DNA from: Siphonodentalium dalli
Lineage: Eukaryota; Mollusca; Scaphopoda; Gadilida; Siphonodentaliidae
Assembly (NCBI GenBank): GCA_032622095.1
Contig: CP136061.1
Coordinates: 35,595,797 to 35,659,796, forward strand
Direction of reading: 5' to 3'
DNA length: 64,000 nt
Numbering within the stretch: the stretch's first letter is position 1; every line of letters begins with the position of its first letter. Under the pieces are notes generated by a model. The model made no database searches and was not told the DNA's origin. It worked only from the letters and a program-made list of their open reading frames with translations. Positions 53,203-64,000 of the stretch are shown piece after piece. A program made the position numbers and the translations under genes.

Positions 53203-56200
53203 AGTACAATTCCACATAAAGTATATCCCTGGTAGGAGTCCACATAATGATAAAGTATATCCCTGGTAGCATTCCACATAATGATAAAGTATATCCCTGG
53301 TACCATTCCACATAATGATAAAGTATATCCCTGGTAGGAGTCCACATAATGATAAAGTATATCCCTGGTAGAAGTCCACATAATGATAAAGTATATCCCT
53401 GGTAGGAGTCCACATAATGATAAAGTATATCCCTAGTACCATTCCACATAATGATAAAGTATATCCCTGGTACCATTCCACATAATGATAAAGTATATCC
53501 CTGGTAGGAGTCCACATAATGATAAAGTGTATCCCTGGTAGGAGTCCACATAATGATAAAGTATATCCCTGGTAGGAGTCCACATAATGATAAAGTATGT
53601 CCCTAGTACCATTCCACAAAATGATAAAGTATATCCCTAGTACCATTCCACATAATGATAAAGTGTATCCCTGGTAGGAGTCCACATAATGATAAAGTAT
53701 ATCCCTGGTACCATTCCACATAATGATAAAGTATATCCCTGGTACCATTCCACATAATGATAAAGTATATCACTGGTAGGAGTCCACATAATGATAAAGT
53801 ATATCCCTGGTACCATTCCACATAATAATAAAGTATATCCCTGGTAGGAGTCCACATAATGATAAAGTATATCCCTGGTACCATTCCACATAATGATAAA
53901 GTATATCCCTGGTACCATTCCACATAATAATAAAGTATATCCCTGGTAGGAGTCCACATAATGATAAAGTATATCCCTAGTACCATTCCACATAATGATA
54001 AAGTATATCCCTGGTAGGAGTCCACATAATGATAAAGTATATCCCTGGTACCATTCCACATAATGATAAAGTATATCCCTAGTAGGAGTCCACATAATGA
54101 TAAAGTATATCCCTGGTAGGAGTCCACATAATGTAAAGTATATCCCTAGTACCATTCCACATAATGATAAAGTATATCCCTGGTAGGAGTCCACATAATG
54201 ATAAAGTATATCACTGGTAGGAGTCCACATAATGATAAAGTATATCCCTGGTAGGAGTCCACATAATGATAAAGTATATCCCTGGTACCATTCCACATAA
54301 TGATAAAGTATATCCCTGGTACCATTCCACATAATGATAAAGTATATCCCTGGTACCATTCCACATAATGATAAAGTATATCCCTGGTACCATTCCACAT
54401 AATGATAAAGTATATCCCTGGTACCATTCCACATAATGATAAAGTATATCCCTAGTACCATTCCACATAATAATAAAGTATATCCCTGGTACCATTCCAC
54501 ATAATAATAAAGTATATCCCTGGTACCATTCCACATAATGATAAAGTATATCCCTGGTACCATTCCACATAATGATAAAGTATATCCCTGGTACCATTCC
54601 ACATAATAATAAAGTATATCACTGGTAGGAGTCCACATAATAATAAAGTATATCCCTGGTAGGAGTCCACATAATGATAAAGTATATCCCTGGTACCATT
54701 CCACATAATGATAAAGTATATCCCTGGTACCATTCCACATAATGATAAAGTATATCCCTGGTACCATTCCACATAATGATAAAGTATATCCCTAGTACCA
54801 TTCCACATAATAATAAAGTATATCCCTGGTACCATTCCACATAATAATAAAGTATATCCCTGGTACCATTCCACATAATGATAAAGTATATCCCTGGTAC
54901 CATTCCACATAATAATAAAGTATATCCCTGGTAGGAGTCCACATAATGATAAAGTATATCCCTGGTACCATTCCACATAATAATAAAGTATATCCCTGGT
55001 AGGAGTCCACATAATGATAAATTATATCCCTAGTACCATTCCACATAATGATAAAGTATATCCCTGGTAGGAGTCCACATAATGATAAAGTATATCCCTG
55101 GTACCATTCCACATAATGATAAAGTATATCCCTAGTAGGAGTCCACATAATGATAAAGTATATCCCTGGTAGGAGTCCACATAATGATAAAGTATATCCC
55201 TGGTAGGAGTCCACATAATGTAAAGTATATCCCTAGTACCATTCCACATAATGATAAAGTATATCCCTGGTAGGAGTCCACATAATGATAAAGTATATCA
55301 CTGGTAGGAGTCCACATAATGATAAAGTATATCCCTGGTAGGAGTCCACATAATGATAAAGTATATCCCTGGTACCATTCCACATAATGATAAAGTATAT
55401 CACTGGTAGGAGTCCACATAATGATAAAGTATATCCCTGGTAGGAGTCCACATAATGATAAAGTATATCCCTGGTACCATTCCACATAATGATAAAGTAT
55501 ATCCCTGGTACCATTCCACATAATGATAAAGTATATCCCTAGTAGGAGTCCACATAATGATAAAGTATATCCCTGGTAGGAGTCCACATAATGATAAAGT
55601 ATATCCCTGGTAGGAGTCCACATAATGTAAAGTATATCCCTAGTACCATTCCACATAATGATAAAGTATATCCCTGGTAGGAGTCCACATAATGATAAAG
55701 TATATCACTGGTAGGAGTCCACATAATGATAAAGTATATCCCTGGTAGGAGTCCACATAATGATAAGTATATCCCTGGTACCATTCCACATAATGATAAA
55801 GTATATCCCTGGTAGGAGTCCACATAATGATAAAGTATATCCCTGGTACCATTCCACATAATGATAAAGTATATCCCTGGTACCATTCCACATAATGATA
55901 AAGTATATCCCTGGTAGGAGTCCACATAATGATAAAGTGTATCCCTAGTACCATTCCACATAATGATAAAGTATATCCCTAGTAGGAGTCCACATAATGA
56001 TAAAGTATATCCCTGGTAGGAGTCCACATAATGATAAAGTATATCCCTGGTAGGAGTCCACATAATGATAAAGTATATCCCTGGTAGGAGTCCACATAAT
56101 GATAAAGTGTATCCCTAGTACCATTCCACATAATGATAAAGTATATCCCTAGTAGGAGTCCACATAATGATAAAGTATATCCCTGGTAGGAGTCCACATA

Positions 56201-56219
56201 ATGATAAAGTGTATCCCTG
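53203..56219. repeat. 3-kb minisatellite, 34-bp unit, about 88 copies, two unit types
   Basis: Every unit has CACATAATGATAAAGTATAT then CCCTGGTA, followed by either GGAGTC or CCATTC. The two types alternate in blocks that are themselves duplicated. An unusual shortened unit (CACATAATGTAAAGTATATC) occurs three times (about 54125, 55212, 55620) with the same neighbours. The long minus-strand frames made of GIYFIIMW and RDILYHYV blocks are products of the repeat. Confidence 0.96.
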
Positions 56220-56536
56220 TAAAGTCTCAATCACAATATGAGCTTGTATAACATGAGCACGAATGAGATGAATAATACATGGGTTATATTCGAGACTGTG
56301 CGTCTAAAGTTCTAAAAAATGTTTCTCTAAAGTTACATTACTGAAACATAAAATTTTATTGCTAAGCTATGAATATACCAGAACATCTACCACCCATAAT
56401 ATTATCAAATGTTCTGAACAATGGACATTTTAATTTTATATATAGTAGATATCTGTCACAGAAGCATGTTATATATATCTCAGAGACATGCCGAGTGTTG
56501 CACTTTGAACTGCCTGGAACTATAATAACAGAAGGC

Positions 56537-56852
56537 GCCAATTTTTTTGAGACAGCGCAATTATTTATTTCTTTTGGGGATTGGGATTAGGTGGGATTCA
56601 AACACCGTCCATGACAGCGATCGCGCCTTGCGACTCAAATTCTTGACGTAAAAAAACTCACATCTTCCCAAGTCTCCCAAGTGTGACATTGGAACACAGC
56701 AGCCATTTGAGCTTCCTTTTGGGTCGCTTCGCTGGCCGTGTGGTACTGACGTCAGACTTTGAGTCGCAAGGCGCGCTCACCATCATTGGCCGGGGTTCGA
56801 ATCAAACAAAATCCCCCCCCAAAAAACAATATTTCCACTGTCTCAAAAAAAA
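56537..56852. repeat. Two tRNA-derived SINE heads in inverted orientation
   Basis: The right half (56725-56852, plus strand) has TGGCCGTGTGG, a one-base-off A-box, and GGGGTTCGAATC, a perfect B-box, then a C/A-rich run and CACTGTCTCAAAAAAAA. The left half (56537-56655) is its reverse complement, worn (GATTCAAACACCG for the B-box). The leucine/serine-like A-box suggests the parent tRNA class. Confidence 0.65.
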
Positions 56853-57251
56853 CACACACATTTTAATTTTAAGTATTACCAATTAACCAATGATATATTG
56901 CTATATTAATTAATGTCAGCTAATAATTTTCAGCATCAATTTACTTTATATTAATAATAATGGACTGATTATATCTAGGAAATCAAATAATGTAACATTA
57001 GCGATGGATGATCATGAATGAATGATAATGAGCTATGATTAATAGTTAATCGCAATAAATTACTGTTTCTTATGCACTACATAATTGACAGCGATTCCTA
57101 AATTCATGGAGAATGACATACTACCTACAACATTCTCCAGTTACTACACTCTTTCTGTTTAAATGATAAAGTCTTAAAAAATGTATTCATCTAAATAACA
57201 CCTCGATGAAATTGATTATGAATATCACATATGCTCAAATGATAGAATGGT

Positions 57252-57280
57252 TATGGTTATTTTTTTTTTTTTTTTTTTTG
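57252..57280. repeat. Poly-T tract
   Basis: About 20 T in a row, next to a P-family fragment. Confidence 0.85.
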
Positions 57281-57294
57281 CCACACAATATAAC

Positions 57295-57465
57295 ATTCTC
57301 CGAGGGTGAATTTAGTGATGCTATCCTGCACAGCGGGCTAGAATACCAAATTCACCCCCTGGAGACCTCATTCTGCTCAGGCCTCATCTTCTGGGAAGTA
57401 TCTATAGTCTCAAATTAACATTGTTTTTAGCTACTTTTTTCCCTTCTGAGAAGTTTCTATATCCA
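57295..57465. mobile_element. P-family fragment
   Basis: CTCCGAGGGTGAATTTAGTG, one hairpin, then the linker (TCTGGGAAGTATCTATAGTC and TAACATTGTTTTTAGC). Both termini missing. Confidence 0.7.
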
Positions 57466-57712
57466 CTACAATAATAAAATTATAATATTTCAATTCCTTC
57501 CGGTCCGGCTCTAGCGAGAGCTAAATGCTCTTTGTGTGTTCTTTTTAAGAATGAGATCCAGTTCTACAATGCAGAAATAATGTGAATTTTGTGGCAAACA
57601 TATTCAAAATGCGTATACCAATCAAGGAGCAAAATACTCTGCAAATAAGTCATTCACACAGATTCACACAGAAAATATATTACAGAGATAGATCGCCATT
57701 AAATAAGGGATC

Positions 57713-58240
57713 AGCCTAGAAGGCGACTGGGGAGATATCTTCTCGCTATAATGTGCCACTTCTCACTATTTTAGTCTCAGGGAGAAGTGACTTATTTCTC
57801 ATACACCAGTACGAATATGTCCAAACACCATATTTAAAGTGGATTTCCTGGTAATAATGGTGTATTTACACATTATAATGGTGTATTTACTCATTATAAT
57901 GGTGTATTTCCTGGTAATAATGGTGTATTTACTCATTATAATGGTGTATTTACTCATTATAATGGTGTATTTACTCATAATGGTGTATTTCCTGGTAATA
58001 ATGGTGTATTTACTCATTATAATGGTGTATTTACTCATAATGGTGTATTTCCTGGTAATAATGGTGTATTTACTCATTATAATGGTGTATTTACTCATTA
58101 TAATGGTGTATTTCCTGGAAATAATGGTGTATTTACTCATTATAATGGTGTATTTCCTGGTAATAATGGTGTATCTCCCTAATAAGCAGATACGGAGAAG
58201 AGACACTTCTCCCCAATCGGAAACTTCAAGGCTGGTCGCT
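57713..58240. mobile_element. Relative of the 32.7-kb element, with a minisatellite grown inside
   Basis: Ends GATCAGCCTAGAAGG and CTTCAAGGCTGGTC. Shared internal landmarks are GAGATATCTTCTC, 'gtgacttatttctc..acaccagtacg' and 'atttcctg'. The middle is replaced by the array at 57838-58183. Confidence 0.7.
57838..58183. repeat. Minisatellite, 21-bp unit, about 16 copies, two unit types
   Basis: Units are TTTCCTGGTAATAATGGTGT(A) and TTTACTCATTATAATGGTGT(A), with an 18-bp form lacking TTA. Because 21 is divisible by three, both strands stay open (VYLLIIM and KYTIIMS repeats). Confidence 0.93.
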
Positions 58241-58320
58241 GCATTAAATTATTTACTGATATATGACAAGGATATAATAATTAAATTATTTACTGATATA
58301 TGATAAGGATATAATAATTT

Positions 58321-60452
58321 ACAAGTCTTGAAATAATGTGTCTGACATTTGCAGAATGAGGTCCCACAGAGGGTGAATTTATTGATGACGTTAACAAATT
58401 CACCCTCTGGGAACCTCATTCTTCTTAAACATTGGGAGACCTTGGATCAGATTGAAGTTTCCTAAATGAAGTTGGTGATATTCATCCATTATAGTCACCT
58501 CGATTATGCATTTTATCTTCTGCAAATTAGGGGCTATAGAAACTGAACAGAAGGGAAAAGGAACGAGAGGCCGATCACGATCGGCAGATGTTTAACCCAT
58601 ACCTTGGCGATAGCGATTAGCTATTTTTATAAATTTTATAAATCCTTACACCAACCTTTTCATGAGTGCAAAAGTTTCAACAATTCACACTTTATATAGT
58701 GATCGTGTGAAAAATATTTAGTTATCACATTGTGTCAACAGGATTGGTGGAGGATGATAATATTTTTAAGCAAATAAACCAAATGACCCTCACTATGCAG
58801 GTTAGGGGTGTGTTATCGTCAACTATGCCAAGAACTATAAACATAATCAATGGAAATATTTGAGTTATCAAATCGGATAGAATGGGGTTAATCTTACCCA
58901 AACTAATGAACTGATAAACACAAAATAGTCTATGAAAAGCATGTCATTGGATTTAGAACCCCATACAATAAGTCAGTCTCAAGAATACCAGCACCATTAA
59001 TATTATCCTGGAGCCCAAATGCAATTGAGGGAATTTCAAAATAAGACATTTCCTCTAATGATGAATATTCAATTGGTGATGTATTGAAACCCTTACTGAA
59101 CCTGGCTCAAAGTGAAAGGGATAATATTATATCTGTCTATCGCATAATATGTGTCTATGGAATGGTTTGATTTTAATCCCAAATCCATGCAAATCAAAAG
59201 TGGATCACCATCAACCTGGACATAACATAGGAGAATGATTAAATGAAAAGCATCAAAACCATATGATGTGTGGAGAGGGTTAATCATTTTCAATTACATC
59301 ATGTTATGGAACTAAGGAATGTGTGGATAAATTTTTGTCTAAGATAAGACAACAGTGTTTGTAAAGAACAATGTCTGTAAAACAACACTACAAAGTAACA
59401 ATGGACTATTCCAATTTATTATTTTAGAATAGGTGTCATATAGTGTGTGCATATAGCTAATGTAATAAACCTGTTTCAACAAAGGGGTTAACTTCATATT
59501 GCACAGAAAGCAGAACTCCACCAGAGAGTGAGTAATCAATCACAGTTTGACATAATTATGATAACAAGTCCAGCCAGCCAGTGGTACCACTATCATGCTT
59601 TATAGCATGTAGTATCTAATGTCATAGTGATAATTAACTCATTTCAATAACACACATTGCTGTGGGATATATGTTCTCTTCAAATTCCCAGCAGTAATTA
59701 CTTGAATTATAAAGGGTCATAACTGTTAAAATATATCGGATCAAACCCATATTCGAACTCGATCTGTATTTAGGGGTGATAAATTCATATACCAAATTTT
59801 GTGTTGATCAGATGAAAAATGTTTTGAGTCATAGCAGCTTGGGTGAATTCTAAGTAAACATAAGAGTGAAAAGGGTTAATTAAACAATACCAAAAACCAT
59901 ACAGATGAAGAACGTGCCAAGAAAAACCTAGGTAAGAAATATGAGGCAGATCAGAAGAAATATGTTCAACTTATTGCATTGGATAGCATGTGTGTAAAGG
60001 GTTAATTATTTTCTAAACTGATCAACCAATCAATACCAAAAACTATACAGGTGAGGGGTGTGTCATCATAAACCTACATATCAAATATGAACACAATCGG
60101 ACAAAAAAATATTTCGGTTAGAGCATCGGATTTTTTTTAAATTTATTTTATTTTCGAAAAAAGGGTCATAACTCCTTTAAAATAAATCGGATCAAACCCA
60201 TATTCGAACTCGATCTGTATTTTTGGCTGTGAAACTCACATACCAAATTTGGTTCCAATCAGATAAAAAATGTTTGAGTTATGGCAGAATGCGTGAATTC
60301 TAAGTTGAAAAAGGGCCATAACTCTGTAACAAAATCTGGGATAAACCCAAATTCGAACTCGATCTGTATTTTGGGCTGAGAAACCCATATACAAAATTTG
60401 GTTTCGATCGGATAGAAAATGTTTGAGTTATCGCATTACTCGTAAAGTGTCT

Positions 60453-60483
<31 letters not shown>

Positions 60484-60697
60484 GACAGACGGACGAACGA
60501 CGAGTGGTCAATCCGGGCAACGACACTATGTTTACCATTCTATGGTATGGGTAAACATAAAAAGTAACTAAAAACAATGTTAATTTGAGACTATAGATAC
60601 TTCCCAGAAAATGAGGCCTATGCAGGTGAATTTGATGATTCTAGCCTGCCTCTGGGTACCTCATTCTGAAAATGACAGACACACTTTTTCAAGGCTT
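58321..60697. mobile_element. P-family full-length element split by a 2-kb insertion
   Basis: The left half (58321-58560) runs from CAAGTCTTGAAATAATGTG through the first hairpin to GAACAGAAGGGAAAAGG. The right half (60556-60697) resumes with AAAGTAACTAAAAACAATG and ends CACTTTTTCAAGGCTTG. The intact linker at 25.65 kb shows that these halves were once joined. Confidence 0.7.
58588..60555. mobile_element. 2-kb inverted-end element with internal 145-bp units and GACA tail
   Basis: Left ATGTTTAACCCATACC is inverted as GGTATGGGTAAACAT at the right. Inside are repeated blocks with 'cataactc', 'cgaactcgatctgtatt' and 'ccaaatttggtt..gatcggat', and a (GACA)n/(GGAC)n microsatellite at 60452-60500. 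No transposase frame. Confidence 0.55.
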
Positions 60698-60760
60698 GTT
60701 AAAGTAAATGATTTCTTTACAATAATCGGCATTTTGACCAAGCTACATAATTATGTTTAA

Positions 60761-60995
60761 CCCTTTGAGTGCCAGGTCCGATTTTTTTATCAACCCATAT
60801 ACCCTGTGCCAATGCATTCTCTTATATATGCGAGTCGACCATAGGTCGCCTCGCATATATAAGAGAATGCATTGTCCTAACAATTTTTTTTTTTTTTTAC
60901 AATTTTTTACAATTTTAATAATTTATTCTTATATTCTTTAACAGACTTATTTTGTAGGTTTAGGGCCGATGAGATCGGCCCCGGCACTCAAAGGG
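60761..60995 (+). mobile_element. T2-family TTAA element
   Basis: Perfect TTAA flanks, CCCTTTGAGTGCCAGGTCCG at the left and CCCCGGCACTCAAAGGG at the right. One palindromic module. Immediately after it, 'taaagtaaatgattgctttacaataatc' repeats the sequence found before it (60703-60730), so the element sits between direct repeats of about 55 bp. Confidence 0.85.
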
Positions 60996-61129
60996 TTAAA
61001 GTAAATGATTGCTTTACAATAATCAGCATTTTGACAAAGCTACAGAATTATGCTTGATACAGAAGAAGAAAGCTGCATTATATTTTAAAGCTAATTTGAG
61101 CAGTTAATACCAGACAGGTTCAGCCATAT

Positions 61130-61500
61130 GAACATCTAACTTGTAACATGTGTTACTTTGTTAAGTGTAACTTGTAAAATGTGTTACTTGGTACGAGTGT
61201 ATAGGTGTATCTTGTAACATGCATTACTTTGGAACATGTAACTTGTAACGTTATGTGTTACTTTGGTAGGTGTAACTTGTAATGTTATGTGTTGCTTTGG
61301 TACATGTAACTTGTAATGTTATGTGCTACTTTGGAACATGTAACTTGTAACGTTATGTGTTACTTTGGTAGGTGTAACTTGTAACGTTATGTGTTACTTT
61401 GGTAGGTGTAACTTGTAACATGTGTTACTTGGTCCGTGTGTATATGTGTATCTTGGAACATGTTACTTTGGTACATGTGTTACTTTGGTATTGCTATGGA
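61130..61500. repeat. Degenerate minisatellite, unit about 34 bp
   Basis: AACTTGTAACGTTATGTGTT then ACTTTGGTAGGTGT repeats about ten times with length changes. Confidence 0.85.
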
Positions 61501-61806
61501 AATACACTTGATGATAAAATAGTCACAAGTTCAGCTGTACTCTCCTTTTAGCACAGATAAAATTACACTGCTTTGTCGGACAATTTCAAAGAATTGATAC
61601 AAACTGGAAGTCAGTTGTATTACAAACAACAAAATACAATGTTCTGACAAAATAAGAAAGTTCTTTGCAATATAATTAAAACCATAGCTGCGTAATAAAC
61701 ATCATAATTTCACATTGAACAGTGACAGATAGAACATGAATTTGGCACATTCCCAGCAGTTTAGTGTGCATACAGGCTCATCAGAAATACTACGCTCATG
61801 ACTTTA

Positions 61807-62153
61807 CCGCTATTCTCAAAGTAATTGACCAGAAAAACGGGGTGATACCCCGGTCATGACCGCGGTGATACCGGTAATAAACGGTAGCGGTATCGAGACG
61901 GTCATGGCGTGGAGTTACGGTATTGGGCGATAATGATACCGTGGTCTTTTAGCGGGCACCGCATTAATTTTGTTGAATACCGCGGTGATTTTCATGGAAC
62001 TCTTTTAGGGGAGGTATTTACTCACACATACTTGTTCGCGTTAACAAGTGGTATCAGTACCGCGGTATTGGAGGATACCGTGGTATAGTACCGCCATATT
62101 AATGGGGTGACACCACGTTATTGGTGGTCAATTACTTTAAGTATAGCGGTATC
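61807..62153. mobile_element. Non-autonomous element with TACCGCTAT ends, copy 2
   Basis: TACCGCTATTCTCAAAGTAA at the left is inverted as TTACTTTAAGTATAGCGGTA at the right. The interior is rich in 'accgcggt' and 'ggtgatacc' palindromes. No reading frame. Confidence 0.7.
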
Positions 62154-62229
62154 TATGTAAGTTTTCATTGAACAAACAGACTACTCGTATAACTGGCCAT
62201 GTGGAGTTCTTTCCAATAAGCTTTCCAGA

Positions 62230-62540
62230 AGTCAAGGACGTGGCTAGAGGGTCTACGTTTCAACAAGTTCGGGAATTGAATTTGAATCACTCCTATGTTG
62301 ATGTTTTTCAATTGGTATCTCAAATTTTCCAACTTTTAGAAATTTCCAACCAAACATCCCCCACTAAAGGTTGCAAATTTCCAACTGATGGCCATTTCAG
62401 TCCAACAATTTGACCTAACGTAGGAAAAGATCTAACTTTTGGTCTAACAGAATTTTCGTGCTAAATACTGGTTGGAATATCAAACTACCAGTACAAATTC
62501 AACCTAACATTGCGCCAGACGGTCGCCACGTCCCTGCCAG
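62230..62540. mobile_element. Possible short element with GGACGTGGC ends
   Basis: AAGGACGTGGCTAGAGGGTC at the left and GACGGTCGCCACGTCCCTG at the right are partly inverted. The interior has several 'ccaac' and 'tttccaac' repeats. Confidence 0.35.
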
Positions 62541-62738
62541 CAATGTGATATAAATTTCGACCAGTTTCTGTCATTCAAGTTTGGCCAGTCTATTCATGAA
62601 AAATGTGTGATGAAAAAGTGTCTAAACAGTTATATAAATGTAAAAAGGCACATACAATGTCCGCAACTTCAAACTTACCATATATCAGTGGCATAATAAC
62701 AACATTAAAATTCAATTACAAACAGTTGTCACAAGAAA

Positions 62739-63600
62739 AATCTATATAAAGCTTTCGGGATGTCCTCAGTTCATATCTATTATTTTATACCCCGGAATCT
62801 ATATAAAGCTTTTGGGATGTCCTCGGTTCATATCTATTATTTTATACCCCGGAATCTATATAAAGCTTTCGGGATGTCCTCGGTTCATATCTATTATTTT
62901 ATACCCCGGAATCTATATAAAGCTTTCGGGATGTCCTCAGTTCATATCTATTATTTTATACCCCGGAATCTATATAAAGCTTTTGGGATGTCCTCGGTTC
63001 ATATCTATTATTTTATACCCCGGAATCTATATAAAGCTTTCGGGATGTCCTCGGTTCATATCTATTATTTAATACCCGGCATGTATATAAAGCTTTCGGG
63101 ATGTCCTTGGTTCATATCTATTATTTTATACCCGGAATCTATATAAAGCTTTCGGGATGTCCTTGGTTCATATCTATTATTTTATACCCCGGAATCTATA
63201 TAAATCTTTCGGGATGTCCTCGGTTCATATCTATTATTTTATACCCCGGAATCTATATAAAGCTTTCGGGATGTCCTCGGTTCATATCTATTATTTTATA
63301 CCCGGAATCTATATAAAGCTTTCGGGATGTCCTTGGTTCATATCTATTATTTTATACCCTGGAATCTATATAAAAGCTTTCGGGATTCCTCAGTTTATTT
63401 ATATCTACTATTTTATGCCCCGGAATCTATAAAAAAGCTTTCTGTTCATATCTATTATTTTATACCCCGGAATCTATATAAAAGCTTTCGGGATTCCTCA
63501 GTTTATTTATATCTATTATTTTATACCCCAGAATCTATATAAAAGCTCTGGGGTGTCCTCAGTTTATAGCTATTATTTTATACCCCGAAATCTATTAAAA
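62739..63600. repeat. Minisatellite, 57-bp unit, about 15 copies
   Basis: The unit TCTATATAAAGCTTTCGGGA then TGTCCTCGGTTCATATCTAT and TATTTTATACCCCGGAA repeats, the last few copies with extra bases. It is unrelated in sequence to the 57-bp array in BLOC1S3. Open frames such as SSVHIYYFIPRNLYK are repeat products. Confidence 0.95.
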
Positions 63601-64000
63601 AAAATATTGGTAGGAAGAGATACGCGATCTTTAAATGTATAAAATTGTGTGAACATTATATGTGCCTTTAATAGGAATACTGACAGTAAAGATTTATTTT
63701 AGATTTTGAAGAGCATACCCTGCTGAAAGTAAAGGTTTCTGGTAAAAATCAAACATAAATACATATTGATTTAACTCTGTAAGTGTATTTATATCTATAT
63801 GCAGAATTTGTGAAACATAATTGGATAAATAGTTGGATAAATAACAGACAAGACATAATTATAAAGTGTTGATTAATTGTGAGAACCCTGTATATAACTG
63901 TAACCAACAATGTCTTCAGAGACATCAAATTATAAACATCAGTGGTGAGACGGTGGTCTTCATGTTTCTCTTATTTATTCACTAACGAGTTTTCGATGAC
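63601..64000. other. Gene-empty right end
   Basis: AT-rich sequence without recognised coding or repeat content. Confidence 0.4.

Noticed and set aside
53185-56230. Minus-strand frames of up to 376 codons in the 34-bp array
   Set aside because: Three 34-bp units make 102 bases, so the frame cycles without stops. Codon content follows the repeat exactly; no gene signal.
56740-56800. Functional tRNA gene
   Set aside because: A- and B-boxes are present but no consistent acceptor and anticodon stems can be drawn; a worn inverted copy sits next to it, so it is a SINE.
57799-58303. Frames of 135 and 154 codons (KYTIIMS, VYLLIIM)
   Set aside because: Products of the 21-bp minisatellite.
62168-62413. 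Open frame of 81 codons
   Set aside because: No recognisable domain; it overlaps a possible short transposable element.
62760-63542. Frames of 71-128 codons in the 57-bp array at the right end
   Set aside because: Products of a unit divisible by three; overlapping frames all stay open.

Overview
The window is animal nuclear DNA, AT-rich and crowded with repeats. Two intron-containing protein genes can be reconstructed exon by exon with matching splice phases. They stand head to head. On the minus strand is the 5' part of a TBK1/IKK-epsilon-type kinase gene: start codon at 13894, nine complete coding exons, and a tenth running off the left edge. It includes the whole kinase domain and the ubiquitin-like domain. 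On the plus strand is a complete five-exon gene for BLOC1S3, a subunit of the lysosome-related-organelle complex BLOC-1 (18156-34883, 186 residues). The long introns, the many foldback elements and the 'aagggtcataactc ... gacagacagac' repeats suggest a marine invertebrate, most likely a mollusc or other lophotrochozoan. That placement is inference.

Layout. 1-13.9 kb: TBK1 with a Tigger-like relic and many small transposons in its introns. 14-18.1 kb: the intergenic space between the two gene starts, holding older repeats and a 0.69-kb inverted-repeat element. 18.2-34.9 kb: BLOC1S3, whose introns hold a LINE 3' end and several transposons. Its last intron holds a 2-kb array of a 57-bp unit that contains the exon-4 5' splice site. 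35-64 kb: no gene recognised, mostly transposons and minisatellites (units of 54/55, 34, 21, about 34 and 57 bp).

The commonest mobile DNA is a group of short elements beginning CCCTTT or CTCTTT and flanked by TTAA, as piggyBac-type elements are. Five families (called T1 to T5 here) differ inside, but T1, T2 and T3 share one palindromic module of about 70 bp (CCAATGCATTCTC ... GAGAATGCATTGG). Uninterrupted relatives of three insertion sites within this window support TTAA as the target. A second abundant group (called P here) is built of hairpins around AGAATGAGGT and ends in CAAGCCTTGAAATAG.

The two genes belong to different pathways (innate immune kinase signalling and lysosome-related organelle biogenesis), and nothing visible links them functionally. 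The most unusual observation is the minisatellite made of the BLOC1S3 exon-4 end plus its splice donor, copied about 35 times. No prokaryotic gene, CRISPR array, rRNA gene or intact tRNA gene was seen.
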